NCBI GenBank assembly: GCA_028284155.1
Contig: JANQSF010000144.1
Coordinates: 1-33,781 of the forward strand
From: Phycisphaeraceae bacterium
GTDB taxonomy: Bacteria; Planctomycetota; Phycisphaerae; Phycisphaerales; Phycisphaeraceae
Reading direction: 5' to 3'
DNA: 33,781 bases
The position numbers and the translations under genes were made by a program. Under the pieces are notes generated by a model, which was not told where the DNA came from, searched no databases, and worked only from the letters and a program-made list of their open reading frames with translations. Shown here one piece after another: positions 1 to 7,424 of the stretch (positions are counted from its first letter, which is position 1; every line of letters begins with the position of its first letter).

Positions 1-399
1 GGGCGGCGTCCGGTTGATCTCGTCCGCCAGGATGATGTTGGCGAAAATCGGTCCGCTGAGGAACTTGAAGTGCCGTGCGCCGGACGACTTGTCTTCCTGA
101 ATCACCTCCGTGCCCGTGATGTCCGAGGGCATCAGGTCGGGCGTGAACTGGATGCGGTTGAAATCCAGGTCGAGGCAGCGCGACAGGGTCGAGACCATCA
201 GCGTCTTGGCCAAACCGGGCACGCCTTCGAGCAGGCAGTGGCCCTGGCCGAACACGGCGATCATCAACTGCTCGATGACCTCGTCCTGCCCGACAATGAC
301 CTTGCCGAGTTGTTCGCGGACGGACGCGTTCGCGGCCTTGAGCTTTTCGAGGGCGGCGACGTCGCCGGCGGCCAACTTCTTGTTTGCATCGTCGGTCAT
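1..399 (-). CDS. MoxR-family AAA+ ATPase, N-terminal part (cut by the window edge)
   Basis: The reverse strand reads from an ATG at 399 to the left edge, 133 codons without a stop. The translation has a Walker A motif GVPGLAKT near residue 64 and a Walker B-like ILADEINRTPP at the very end. The surrounding QFTPDLMPSDITG segment is typical of MoxR proteins. MoxR ATPases are thought to act as chaperones that mature or insert protein complexes, often with DUF58 and von Willebrand factor A proteins encoded just downstream. Those genes would lie outside this window. GGAG stands 5-6 bases before the ATG. The gene follows the secreted repeat protein (518-1600) in the same direction, with an imperfect inverted repeat between them. 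Only the family is certain; the substrate is unknown. Confidence 0.93.
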   Translation of the reverse strand, partial: MTDDANKKLAAGDVAALEKLKAANASVREQLGKVIVGQDEVIEQLMIAVFGQGHCLLEGVPGLAKTLMVSTLSRCLDLDFNRIQFTPDLMPSDITGTEVIQEDKSSGARHFKFLSGPIFANIILADEINRTPP

Positions 400-410
400 G
401 GAATCTCCAA

Positions 411-493
411 GAGTCAATAGTCAGGAGTCGAAGGTCGCAAGGTCAGAAGCTGATCGAAGAGTCTGACGACCTTCGACATTTGACTTTCGACTT
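411..493. repeat. Imperfect inverted repeat of GACTTTCGACTT type
   Basis: Arms 411-437 and 467-493 are reverse complements at about 21 of 27 positions, including an unbroken CGACCTTCGAC core. The right arm is a run of degenerate GACTTTCGACTT units. The element fills the spacer between the repeat protein and the MoxR gene, and its left arm ends close to the MoxR ribosome binding site. It may be an intergenic dispersed repeat; whether other copies exist in the genome cannot be seen here. Confidence 0.55.
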
Positions 494-517
494 ACGACTT
501 TCAACATCGCAACGCAT

Positions 518-1600
518 TCAGCGTTGCAACAGGGGCAGGTTCTTATAAGGCAACTGAAGCGTCATCAGGGCGATGGCCGTGCCGTACGTCGTGCCGACGC
601 CGTCGCCCTGCCAACTGCCGTCGGACGCCTGCGCGCCGATGAGCCAGTCGCGTGTGTGCGGGAAGTACGACTTCCAGTTCTCCTCACTGGACAGGTACAT
701 CGCCTGCCCCGCGTAGAGCGTCGCATAATACTGATGGCCGCCGAACGTCCGCGCGCCGCTCTTACCCTTCAGGTGCTTCTTCAGGTATTCGAGCGACTTG
801 AGCGCGATCGGGTTCTCGTATTCGCCCGCGTTGTACATCGTCGCCACGGCCGCGGCCGTGATGGCCGGACGACTCGTGCCCGGCGAGCCCGCGCGGTAGC
901 GAATGCCGCCGTCCGGGTTCGCGCTGATTTTGATGTAGTTCGTCGCCTTGTCGATGATCGACTTGGGCACGTGCACGCCCGCGTTGCGGGCGGCACGCAG
1001 GCCCTGAATCTGCGTCACCGTCACCGACCCTTCGTCGCCGCCGGAGTCCGGCGTGTAAAGCCAACCGCCCGGGCCGGACTGGCTCTTACCCGTCAGGTCG
1101 ATCGCGCGGCGCAGCGCCCGCTTGATCTTCGCCTGCCGCGTCGGGTCCGGCTCCATGCCGTACGCCTGCGCCAGGAACATGATCGCAAACCCGTGTCCGT
1201 GCATTGGCCGACTCGACTCCGACTGCCGCGCGATCAGGCCGTTCCGTTGCACCGAACTGAGCAGGAAATCGATCGCCTTGCGGACGTTGATCGCGTAGGG
1301 CCCTTCGACCTGCGTGTTGCCAGCCGACATCATCGCCATGCCGGCCAACGAGGTCATCGCCACCGGGTAGCCGCCGCCGCCGTACCCGCCGCTGGACCGC
1401 CACGACCCGTCCCGCCCCTGCACGCGGGCCAGGTACGCCAAGCCTTTGGCGATTGACGCTTCGGTCTTGGGCGTGATCATCGCCGGCCGATTCACATCGA
1501 CCTGTGCCGCGGCAGGCCGGGCAAAGACGCCCCACGCCAAGACCGAGACCAGGGTCAGGATCGTCGCCAGAAGCCGGTGAGTATGGGGTGTTTCGTTCAA
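518..1600 (-). CDS. Secreted prenyltransferase/squalene-oxidase-like repeat protein
   Basis: The protein has 360 residues. Residues 1-33 form a signal peptide with a hydrophobic core and an ARPAAA end. The mature part consists of repeated helical units such as LAYLARVQGRDGSW and DWLIGAQASDGSW, the QW-like pattern of squalene cyclase and prenyltransferase alpha/alpha barrels. The DxDD-type acid motif of true squalene-hopene cyclases was not found, and the protein is about half their length. It is therefore more likely a binding or structural barrel than a cyclase. Such proteins are common next to MoxR clusters in planctomycetes. The start is a TTG at 1600 with AAGGA about eight bases upstream; no ATG gives the signal peptide. 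Export is inferred and the function is unknown. Confidence 0.82.
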   Translation of the reverse strand: MNETPHTHRLLATILTLVSVLAWGVFARPAAAQVDVNRPAMITPKTEASIAKGLAYLARVQGRDGSWRSSGGYGGGGYPVAMTSLAGMAMMSAGNTQVEGPYAINVRKAIDFLLSSVQRNGLIARQSESSRPMHGHGFAIMFLAQAYGMEPDPTRQAKIKRALRRAIDLTGKSQSGPGGWLYTPDSGGDEGSVTVTQIQGLRAARNAGVHVPKSIIDKATNYIKISANPDGGIRYRAGSPGTSRPAITAAAVATMYNAGEYENPIALKSLEYLKKHLKGKSGARTFGGHQYYATLYAGQAMYLSSEENWKSYFPHTRDWLIGAQASDGSWQGDGVGTTYGTAIALMTLQLPYKNLPLLQR

Positions 1601-1610
1601 GTCAGCCGTC

Positions 1611-1626
1611 CTTTCTATGTAGAAAG
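1611..1626 (-). promoter_or_regulatory. Small palindrome touching the ribosome binding site of the 360-residue protein
   Basis: CTTTCTA and TAGAAAG are separated by two bases. On the coding (minus) strand the 3' arm runs into AAGGA, the likely Shine-Dalgarno sequence of the TTG-started gene. Pairing could hide part of that site, but the loop is very short, so an operator for a dimeric protein is equally possible. Confidence 0.25.
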
Positions 1627-1708
1627 ACGCATGAATCCTGCATTGTACCAGTCGGACGCCCGCCCCGCCGTGTCGTCGTTACACGCCCGTGACGGTCGTT
1701 TTTGTGCA

Positions 1709-2101
1709 TCAGGCCCCCGCCGAGCCACGCCGACCCGCACAGGCCGACACCGCCAGCACCAGCCAGGCGACGATCAGCGTCAGCCCGCCGAAAGGGGCCA
1801 TGTGGGCCCCGATCTTCTGGCCGGTCAAGGCGTACAGGTACACCCCGCCGCTGAACAGCGCGATGCCGGCGATAAACAGCCAGCCCGCTACGACTGGCAG
1901 CCGCCGCCGCGTCACCGACGCGACCCAAGCCGCGGCCAGCAGCGCAAAGGTGTGATAGAACTGATATTCGACCCCGCTGTGGAATGATTTCATCCTGACC
2001 GGGTCGTTGAGCACTTTTTCCAATCCGTGGGCGTGCCACGCCCCCAGTACGACCGCCACCGCGCCGAGGATCGCGCCGATGCAGACGAGCGTGCGGTTCA
2101 T
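1709..2101 (-). CDS. DUF423 (YgdD-like) small inner-membrane protein
   Basis: This 130-residue protein has four predicted membrane helices. It shows the family pattern: GAWHAHGLEKVL near residue 20, then FHSGVEYQFYHTFALL, then ALFSGGVYLYALTG, and AHMAPFGGLTLIVAWL near the end. The family is widespread in bacteria and has no proven biochemical role. The ATG at 2101 is preceded by GGAG about nine bases upstream. It lies 43 bases after the 512-residue gene in the same direction and could be cotranscribed with it. The length fits the family, so it looks intact. Confidence 0.9.
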   Translation of the reverse strand: MNRTLVCIGAILGAVAVVLGAWHAHGLEKVLNDPVRMKSFHSGVEYQFYHTFALLAAAWVASVTRRRLPVVAGWLFIAGIALFSGGVYLYALTGQKIGAHMAPFGGLTLIVAWLVLAVSACAGRRGSAGA

Positions 2102-2144
2102 AGGCCCGGGCTCCGGGTGGGATTAATCCACACGATAGGCTGCG

Positions 2145-3683
2145 TCAGTTGATGGACGCGCTCTCCAACAGTTGCCTCGCCTGCGACTTGCTGGGCAACA
2201 TGAACGCCGCCGCCTCGAACGACGCCTCCGCCCCGCCGAGCGCGTAGAGCGTCACCGCTCCTTTCTGCGCGACCTTGTCGTCCTGCACGCGGATCACGGG
2301 CTTGCCATCCGCCCACACGACCAGGTTGTCACCCAATGCGCCGACCATCCAAACGACCTGCTCATCCAGCTTGTGAGGCGCGTTGCCGGCCGCGATCTCC
2401 TGGCCCTTGCCCTCGAATGTCCGGTAGATCGCGAATCGCCCCGTGCCGTAAAGGCGGAAGATGTACTTGCCCGTCGCGCTGTTGCGCAGCGTGATGTTCG
2501 CGTTGCCCATGCCCGGCGTGACCTTCGCCCGCACCAGCAGGTTGGCCGCGTCAACCGGGAAGCGGTATTCGGCGAAGTCCTTGAGCGTCAGCACGCCGTC
2601 TTCGTACTTCGCCTCGCCCCGCGACGGCTTGGGCAGACCGGGCGATGTGCGCAGCAGTTGCGTCTTGGAGTGAAACAACGAACGCCAGTGACCGCCGACA
2701 TCGACCAGCGGCGAAGCCGTCTTGCCGAGCTTGGACAATTCGGCTTCCAACCGCTTGACCTGCAACTCGGCGGTCGTGCGGTCCAGATTCTTCGACGTAT
2801 CGACGAGCAGGAACCGCTGGTAGCAGCGGACCGCGCGGTCGAGCATGGCGACCTTGGCCGGCCCCGTCTCGCCGTCGGCGAATGACGCGTACCACTTGCC
2901 CAGCAACAACGACTCCTGCGCGTTCAACCCGCCGATCGGCTGCACCGCCAGCGCGACGTTGCGCTTCAGCGCCGGGTCGGCCGCGAACGCGTACTTGGCC
3001 GCCTCGGCCGGGTTGTTCAACTGCACGACATACGCCGTGACCAGTTCGTCCGCGGCTGCGCGGTCGTTCGGGTTGCCTTCGAGCTTGTTCTTCAGCAGCG
3101 TCAGCCGACGCTCGAGCTTCACGACCTGTGTCGCGTAGTCGAGCTTCGACTTGATGCCGTCGGTGTCGTCCAGCCGAACCGTGCGGGCCGTCGAAAAGGC
3201 CATGCGGTACTGGCGCACCGCTTCCGCCCCTTTGCCGTCCCGCAACTGCGCGTCGCCCGCTTCGACCAAGGCGACCACGAGCTTCGCCCCGTACGTCTTG
3301 CGGTCGTCGCCCCGGCTCCCCGCATACGCGACGCGCAACAGTTTGACGATGTTGTCGCGCGCCTCGGCTGAATGGTCCGGCGACTTCTGGGCCAACAAAC
3401 GCATCGCGGCGACGGCCGTGCTGTAGCCGTCCGACGACTTCTGCCCCAGCGTGTACGCGTTGAGCAGGAAGTGCGGCAACAAGCCCTGGTCGCCGCTTAG
3501 CCCCTTCGCTGTCGTCAGCAATTCCTTGGCCAGCGCCACGTCGTCGTCGGGCGACGACGTTGTCTGCGCGGCGCGAACCTTCGCGCCGTAAAAGCGATCG
3601 AACGCTTGCTCCGCGTCGTCGGCGGGGGCGTACGACAGCACGGCGCAACAAAGGCCGGCTGACAGGGTCGTCAGGTTCAACAT
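2145..3683 (-). CDS. Exported helical-repeat protein with C-terminal LamG/concanavalin-like domain
   Basis: The protein has 512 residues with a short signal peptide (about residues 1-21). Residues 25-320 are almost all helical with TPR-like spacing, for example AVRQYRMAFSTART and DRAVRCYQRFLLVD. The C-terminal part, from about 365, reads as a beta sandwich: NLLVRAKVTPGMGNANITLR, then FRLYGTGRFAIYR, then VWADGKPVIRVQDD. This is the style of LamG or DUF1080-like folds found on many planctomycete exported proteins. No catalytic motif is evident. A role in binding a polymer outside the cytoplasm is a guess. The ATG at 3683 has GAGGG about nine bases upstream. The gene starts after the terminator of the DUF1501 operon, so it has its own promoter. 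Confidence 0.75.
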   Translation of the reverse strand: MLNLTTLSAGLCCAVLSYAPADDAEQAFDRFYGAKVRAAQTTSSPDDDVALAKELLTTAKGLSGDQGLLPHFLLNAYTLGQKSSDGYSTAVAAMRLLAQKSPDHSAEARDNIVKLLRVAYAGSRGDDRKTYGAKLVVALVEAGDAQLRDGKGAEAVRQYRMAFSTARTVRLDDTDGIKSKLDYATQVVKLERRLTLLKNKLEGNPNDRAAADELVTAYVVQLNNPAEAAKYAFAADPALKRNVALAVQPIGGLNAQESLLLGKWYASFADGETGPAKVAMLDRAVRCYQRFLLVDTSKNLDRTTAELQVKRLEAELSKLGKTASPLVDVGGHWRSLFHSKTQLLRTSPGLPKPSRGEAKYEDGVLTLKDFAEYRFPVDAANLLVRAKVTPGMGNANITLRNSATGKYIFRLYGTGRFAIYRTFEGKGQEIAAGNAPHKLDEQVVWMVGALGDNLVVWADGKPVIRVQDDKVAQKGAVTLYALGGAEASFEAAAFMLPSKSQARQLLESASIN

Positions 3684-3779
3684 GTCGATGGGCCCTCGAC
3701 AGGATCAGATGTCCATCAGTGTAATGGACGCGGCCGAGACGAGGCGGTTCCGAACGCGGGTTGTTAAAGACGTGGACGT

Positions 3780-3814
3780 AAAAACAACGACGGCCCGCTT
3801 GCGCGGGCCGTCGT
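3780..3814 (-). terminator. Rho-independent terminator of the DUF1800-DUF1501 operon
   Basis: A perfect 12-bp stem (3787-3798 with 3803-3814; ACGACGGCCCGC as read on the plus strand) has a four-base loop. On the minus strand it is followed by TGTTTTT. It lies about 50 bases after the DUF1501 stop codon, as expected for the end of that transcript. Confidence 0.85.
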
Positions 3815-3861
3815 GTGGGTAACCTTGGTCTGTGGCCTTGAAGCCGATTGCGGCTTGGTGC

Positions 3862-5214
3862 TCAGGTTTCGACCTTGTTGAGGAAGTTGAGCAGTTGGCC
3901 CTTGCTCGGGCGGTAGCCCGGGAAGTAGTCGACCTTGAACGCGTCGAAGCCCATGAGGTAGTAGAGGCTCTCGGCGAAGACAACGCGGAAGTCGGTATGC
4001 ACCGGCATGAAGCGGCGGTACTTGAGCTTCTCGGTCGCCATGCCGGTCCACTTGCCGTACATCGGGGCCGGCTTCATCATGCCGCCCATCGCCCAGATGA
4101 TGCCGCCGTGGCCGTGGTCCGTGCCGTTGTTGCCGTTCTCGTGAACGGTTCGGCCGAACTCCGACATGACCAGGACGAGGACACGGTCCATCCGGTCGCC
4201 CAGGTCGTCGTGGAACGCGCGGAGCGAGTCGGCCACGTGCTTGACGGATCGGCCCATTCGGCCGTTCACGCCGCCCTGGCCCGAGTGCGTGTCCCAGCCG
4301 CCGTAGTCGGCCTGCGCGACCTCGAGGCCGACGTTGGCCTTGATGACCTTCGCGATCTGCGCGAGTTGGCCGCCGAGGCCGCCGCGCGGGTAGTTGACGT
4401 TGTTGCGCTGGCCGCTGAGCGCTTCCTGCAAGGCCTTGAGGCGTTTGACGGCGGCCGTGCCGCTTTCGGTGATGATGTCGCGGGCCATGTCGCTGGTGCG
4501 CAGGGCCTTGTCGCGTTCCATCCCCTTGATGCGGTCCTGGCCTTCGATCGCGTCGAGGCTGGCACCCTTGACGATGCTGCCGCCTTCACGCGCGGTCTTG
4601 TTGACCATGTTCGTCTCGGCGTAGAGCGCCTCGAACATGTCCATGTGGTCGGTCGAGTTGTAGCCGGCCAGGACCGGATACCGCCCACGCAGGGCGCGGG
4701 GCAGCGTGCGACGCACGGCGATGCCGCGGAGCGGCGCGTCGTACGGCTTCTTCGACATGTACAGGTAGCGGTTCAACCAACCCTGCCGGACGCTCTTGAG
4801 GCCCGGGGCGGCGCGCTCCATGTAGTCCTGCGCGTCGAAGTGGCTGCGCGTCCCGTGCGTCGAACCGGAGTTGACGATCGGGATGACCCGGCCTTCCTCC
4901 ATGAGCGGCGCGAGCGACGCCATGTTGGGGTTCAGGCCGAAGTACGGGCTCTTGTGGAAGTCGATGCAGTCGCCCTTGGGGATGGCCGTGCCCCTGCGGT
5001 AGCTGTAGTAAGCGTCGTCGCCCTTGGGGACGAGGAAGCTGAGCGAGTCAGCGCCACCGCGCAGATAGACCGACACGATGGTCGGCTTCTGCTTGTTGTC
5101 AAGCTGGTTGACGGGCGGGGGCGACTCGCTGCCGTCGGCCTGGGCGAAGACGTTGGTCGCCGACGCCGCGGCGATGGCCGCACTGGTGTTCTGTAGGAAT
5201 TGCCGTCTGTCCAT
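3862..5214 (-). CDS. DUF1501 family exported protein (Tat signal)
   Basis: The protein has 450 residues. It begins with MDRRQFLQNTSAAIAAASA, a twin-arginine signal, so export after folding is likely. Family marks include VSVYLRGGADSLSFLVP near residue 50, GGWDTHSGQGG near 305, VLVMSEFGRTVHENG near 350 and DHGHGG about residue 363. The His/Asp-rich motifs resemble the alkaline phosphatase/sulfatase fold to which DUF1501 is related; the reaction is unknown. The ATG at 5214 has GAGGTG six bases before it. It lies 100 bases after the DUF1800 gene in the same direction and is closed by a terminator at 3780-3814. This DUF1800-DUF1501 pair is common in several phyla and is presumed to act as a unit. 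Confidence 0.93.
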   Translation of the reverse strand: MDRRQFLQNTSAAIAAASATNVFAQADGSESPPPVNQLDNKQKPTIVSVYLRGGADSLSFLVPKGDDAYYSYRRGTAIPKGDCIDFHKSPYFGLNPNMASLAPLMEEGRVIPIVNSGSTHGTRSHFDAQDYMERAAPGLKSVRQGWLNRYLYMSKKPYDAPLRGIAVRRTLPRALRGRYPVLAGYNSTDHMDMFEALYAETNMVNKTAREGGSIVKGASLDAIEGQDRIKGMERDKALRTSDMARDIITESGTAAVKRLKALQEALSGQRNNVNYPRGGLGGQLAQIAKVIKANVGLEVAQADYGGWDTHSGQGGVNGRMGRSVKHVADSLRAFHDDLGDRMDRVLVLVMSEFGRTVHENGNNGTDHGHGGIIWAMGGMMKPAPMYGKWTGMATEKLKYRRFMPVHTDFRVVFAESLYYLMGFDAFKVDYFPGYRPSKGQLLNFLNKVET

Positions 5215-5314
5215 AGGTCACACCTCGTAGTAAGGAGCCAAGGTTCCCAAACTATTCTAAGCAATTGTCACCCGCCGGACCCAACCGGGGGCGATTTCTC
5301 TGGTATCGGCTGAA

Positions 5315-6991
5315 TCACTGCTGCTGGAATGCCGGCGAGCCGAGCAGCACGGGCAGCAGGGTGTTGCTGGACGAGCCGCCGGACGTCTTGGCGATGTCGT
5401 CGAGCATCTTGTCCGTGGCCGTGCCCAGGTCGGCGCCGATCAACTCGGCGATCAGGGCGTCCTTGGCCTTCTCACCGCTGCCCATCTCGTGCACGCGGGC
5501 CAGGAATTTCTGCGAAGGGGCCACGCCGTTGATGTTCCCACGGATCAGTTTCCACGCGTAGTCCCAGCGGCGGGTCAGGACGCCCGAGTCCAGCCAGGCC
5601 TCGGCCTGGTCGTAGTAGCCGGTCGGGTCGGGGCAGTTGTAGATCGCCTGACCCATCTCGCCGACGAGCCGGGCCGTCGGACGCATGTCGCTGATCTGCG
5701 CGTCCACCGCGCGGAGCGTGCTGACGGTCGACTCGAACGGGGTCTTGAACTTCGAGCGGTAGTTGGCCCGCTGCATGAACTCGGGGCTGGTGATGATCGC
5801 CTCGTAGACCTTCTTCAGGTCGCCGTTGCTGCTCTTGAACTTGCCGGCGATCTTGTTGACCAGCGCCTTAGGCGGGTGGTCGTTGATGAGGTAGCGGCAG
5901 AGCTTCTCGCTGATGAATGTGGCCGTACCCCGGTGCTTGGCCAGCATGTTCACCGCGTACTCGCCGCCGTTGTAGCCCTCAGGGATCCGCTTGCCGAGCA
6001 CCATCTTCATGCCCGGCTCGTGGTTGTTCGGCTTGAACACGAAGCGGTCGTTCGACGGGTTGAACGTCCAGCCGGTCAACGCGCGGGTCAGTTCCAGCAC
6101 GTCTCTCTCGTTGTAGTAGCGGTCGGCGCCCAGCGTGTGCAGTTCCATGATCTCGCGGGCGTAGTTCTCGTTCCACGCGCCCTTTCGGCTGATCCAGTTG
6201 TCGAGGAACTCAAGCATGGCCGGGTGCTTGGCCGACGCCATCAGCAGGTCGTCGAACTTGCCGAACGCGTGCTTGCGGATGACGTTCTCTTCGTAGTCGG
6301 TCGTCGTGTAGACCATTCGGCTGGAGACCAGCCGCTGGTCGACGGCGAAGTGGTTTCGCCAGAACTCAGCCATCACCTCAAAAAACTGTCGCTCGCTCTT
6401 GACGGCGCGGTGAAGAATGACGGCCGGCAGGTCGCCGTAGAGCTCGCGCTTGTTGGCGCAACCGGGGCGGTCGCACATCGTCTCGCGCTCGCACTGGTCG
6501 GCCACGCGCTTGTGGAGCTGCGTGATCGTCATGCCGTACCACGGGTACTTGCTGCCAAGCTCGTCTTCGAGTTTGGTGTCGTTGATCGATTCGGGGTCGA
6601 GCTGCGCCATCGCCCAGCTTTCCCACCCACCTTCGTCCATCATGCGCTCGACCTGACCGGGCGTCGCGCCGAAGGCCATGCGGTTCAACGCCTGGTAGAT
6701 CTTCTCTTTCTCATCCAGCGGCGGGCCGACGATCTGCTGCGAGATCGGGGCCAGGTCGTCCATCGTGCGCGCGCCGGACATGATTTCCATGATCCGGACG
6801 CGCAACGCCTCGTCCTTGCTCAGCTTCTTGTGGTTGGGGTTGTCCGTCTTGACCGCGCCGGACGGGCGGGAATCCTTCTTGCCCAAGTCGCCGATCGCGT
6901 CCAAGTCGTCCTGGCCAATGACCGGGATCGCCAACAGCGTCGCAATCGCGAGGATCATGACAACCTTGAAGAGATTGGACCACTTCGTCAT
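5315..6991 (-). CDS. DUF1800 family exported protein
   Basis: The protein has 558 residues from the ATG at 6991. That start has GGAG seven bases upstream and gives a clean signal peptide (residues 1-26, ending VIGQ). An upstream in-frame start at 7039 would put a charged, proline-rich extension before the signal and is less likely. DUF1800 marks are ALNRMAFGATPGQVERM near residue 105, FWRNHFAVDQR, WNENYAREIMELHTLG, LTGWTF and FISEKLCRYLI. A CERETMCDRPGCANKRE stretch near residue 170 has three cysteines that could bind a metal or form disulfides; I do not recall it as a general feature of the family. It is the first gene of an operon with the DUF1501 protein. The biochemical role is not known. 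Confidence 0.92.
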   Translation of the reverse strand: MTKWSNLFKVVMILAIATLLAIPVIGQDDLDAIGDLGKKDSRPSGAVKTDNPNHKKLSKDEALRVRIMEIMSGARTMDDLAPISQQIVGPPLDEKEKIYQALNRMAFGATPGQVERMMDEGGWESWAMAQLDPESINDTKLEDELGSKYPWYGMTITQLHKRVADQCERETMCDRPGCANKRELYGDLPAVILHRAVKSERQFFEVMAEFWRNHFAVDQRLVSSRMVYTTTDYEENVIRKHAFGKFDDLLMASAKHPAMLEFLDNWISRKGAWNENYAREIMELHTLGADRYYNERDVLELTRALTGWTFNPSNDRFVFKPNNHEPGMKMVLGKRIPEGYNGGEYAVNMLAKHRGTATFISEKLCRYLINDHPPKALVNKIAGKFKSSNGDLKKVYEAIITSPEFMQRANYRSKFKTPFESTVSTLRAVDAQISDMRPTARLVGEMGQAIYNCPDPTGYYDQAEAWLDSGVLTRRWDYAWKLIRGNINGVAPSQKFLARVHEMGSGEKAKDALIAELIGADLGTATDKMLDDIAKTSGGSSSNTLLPVLLGSPAFQQQ

Positions 6992-7424
6992 CTTGGAACT
7001 CCACAGTGGGGTCAAGGCGGGCGGGTTATCGGTCGGCATCCTAACAAACCGTCTGGATCGGGTGGCCCCGACAGCGACTTATTACGGATACGCACATTTA
7101 TCGTAGCTGGGCGATTCGGCGATTGCAAGCCAATCCATCGGCCATTCGCCGCATGTCAAGCGGAGCGATCGCAGCATGCCGGGAACACGGCGCAGCAAAG
7201 CAGGACCGGCTCAAGCCGGCCTCGCGCAGTGTCGATCTCGGTGGCGTCGCAGACACGCTTATTAACTGTCACACCCAACAGAATCCCCCGTCCAGTTGGA
7301 AACCGGCCATTTCCGTCATAAAGTAACATCGACCAACCGCTCCCCGCGCGTTATGTTGAACCGGCCGGCCCCGTTCAAACCCCCGAACCCCGGCCGTACA
7401 ACCCGCGGGACACGAACCCACCCC
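6992..7424. other. Divergent intergenic region (433 bp)
   Basis: This region separates the DUF1800 operon (leftward) from the zinc-ribbon/GYF-like gene (rightward) and should hold both promoters. No convincing gene is present. Visible elements are a promoter candidate at 7296-7324 and a short self-complementary CCGGCTCAAGCCGG near 7208-7221. Confidence 0.6.
7296..7324 (+). promoter_or_regulatory. Sigma-70-like promoter candidate for the zinc-ribbon/GYF-like gene
   Basis: TTGGAA (7296-7301) and TAAAGT (7319-7324) are separated by 17 bases, close to the consensus TTGACA/TATAAT with ideal spacing. Initiation near 7331 would give a leader of about 94 bases to the ATG at 7425. This comes from pattern inspection only. 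Confidence 0.35.

Noticed and set aside
3832..7321. Long plus-strand open frames of 454 and 610 codons opposite the DUF1501 and DUF1800 genes.
   Set aside because: They are opposite-strand shadows of well-supported genes, with arginine/valine/alanine-rich sequence typical of antisense GC-rich DNA and no family features.
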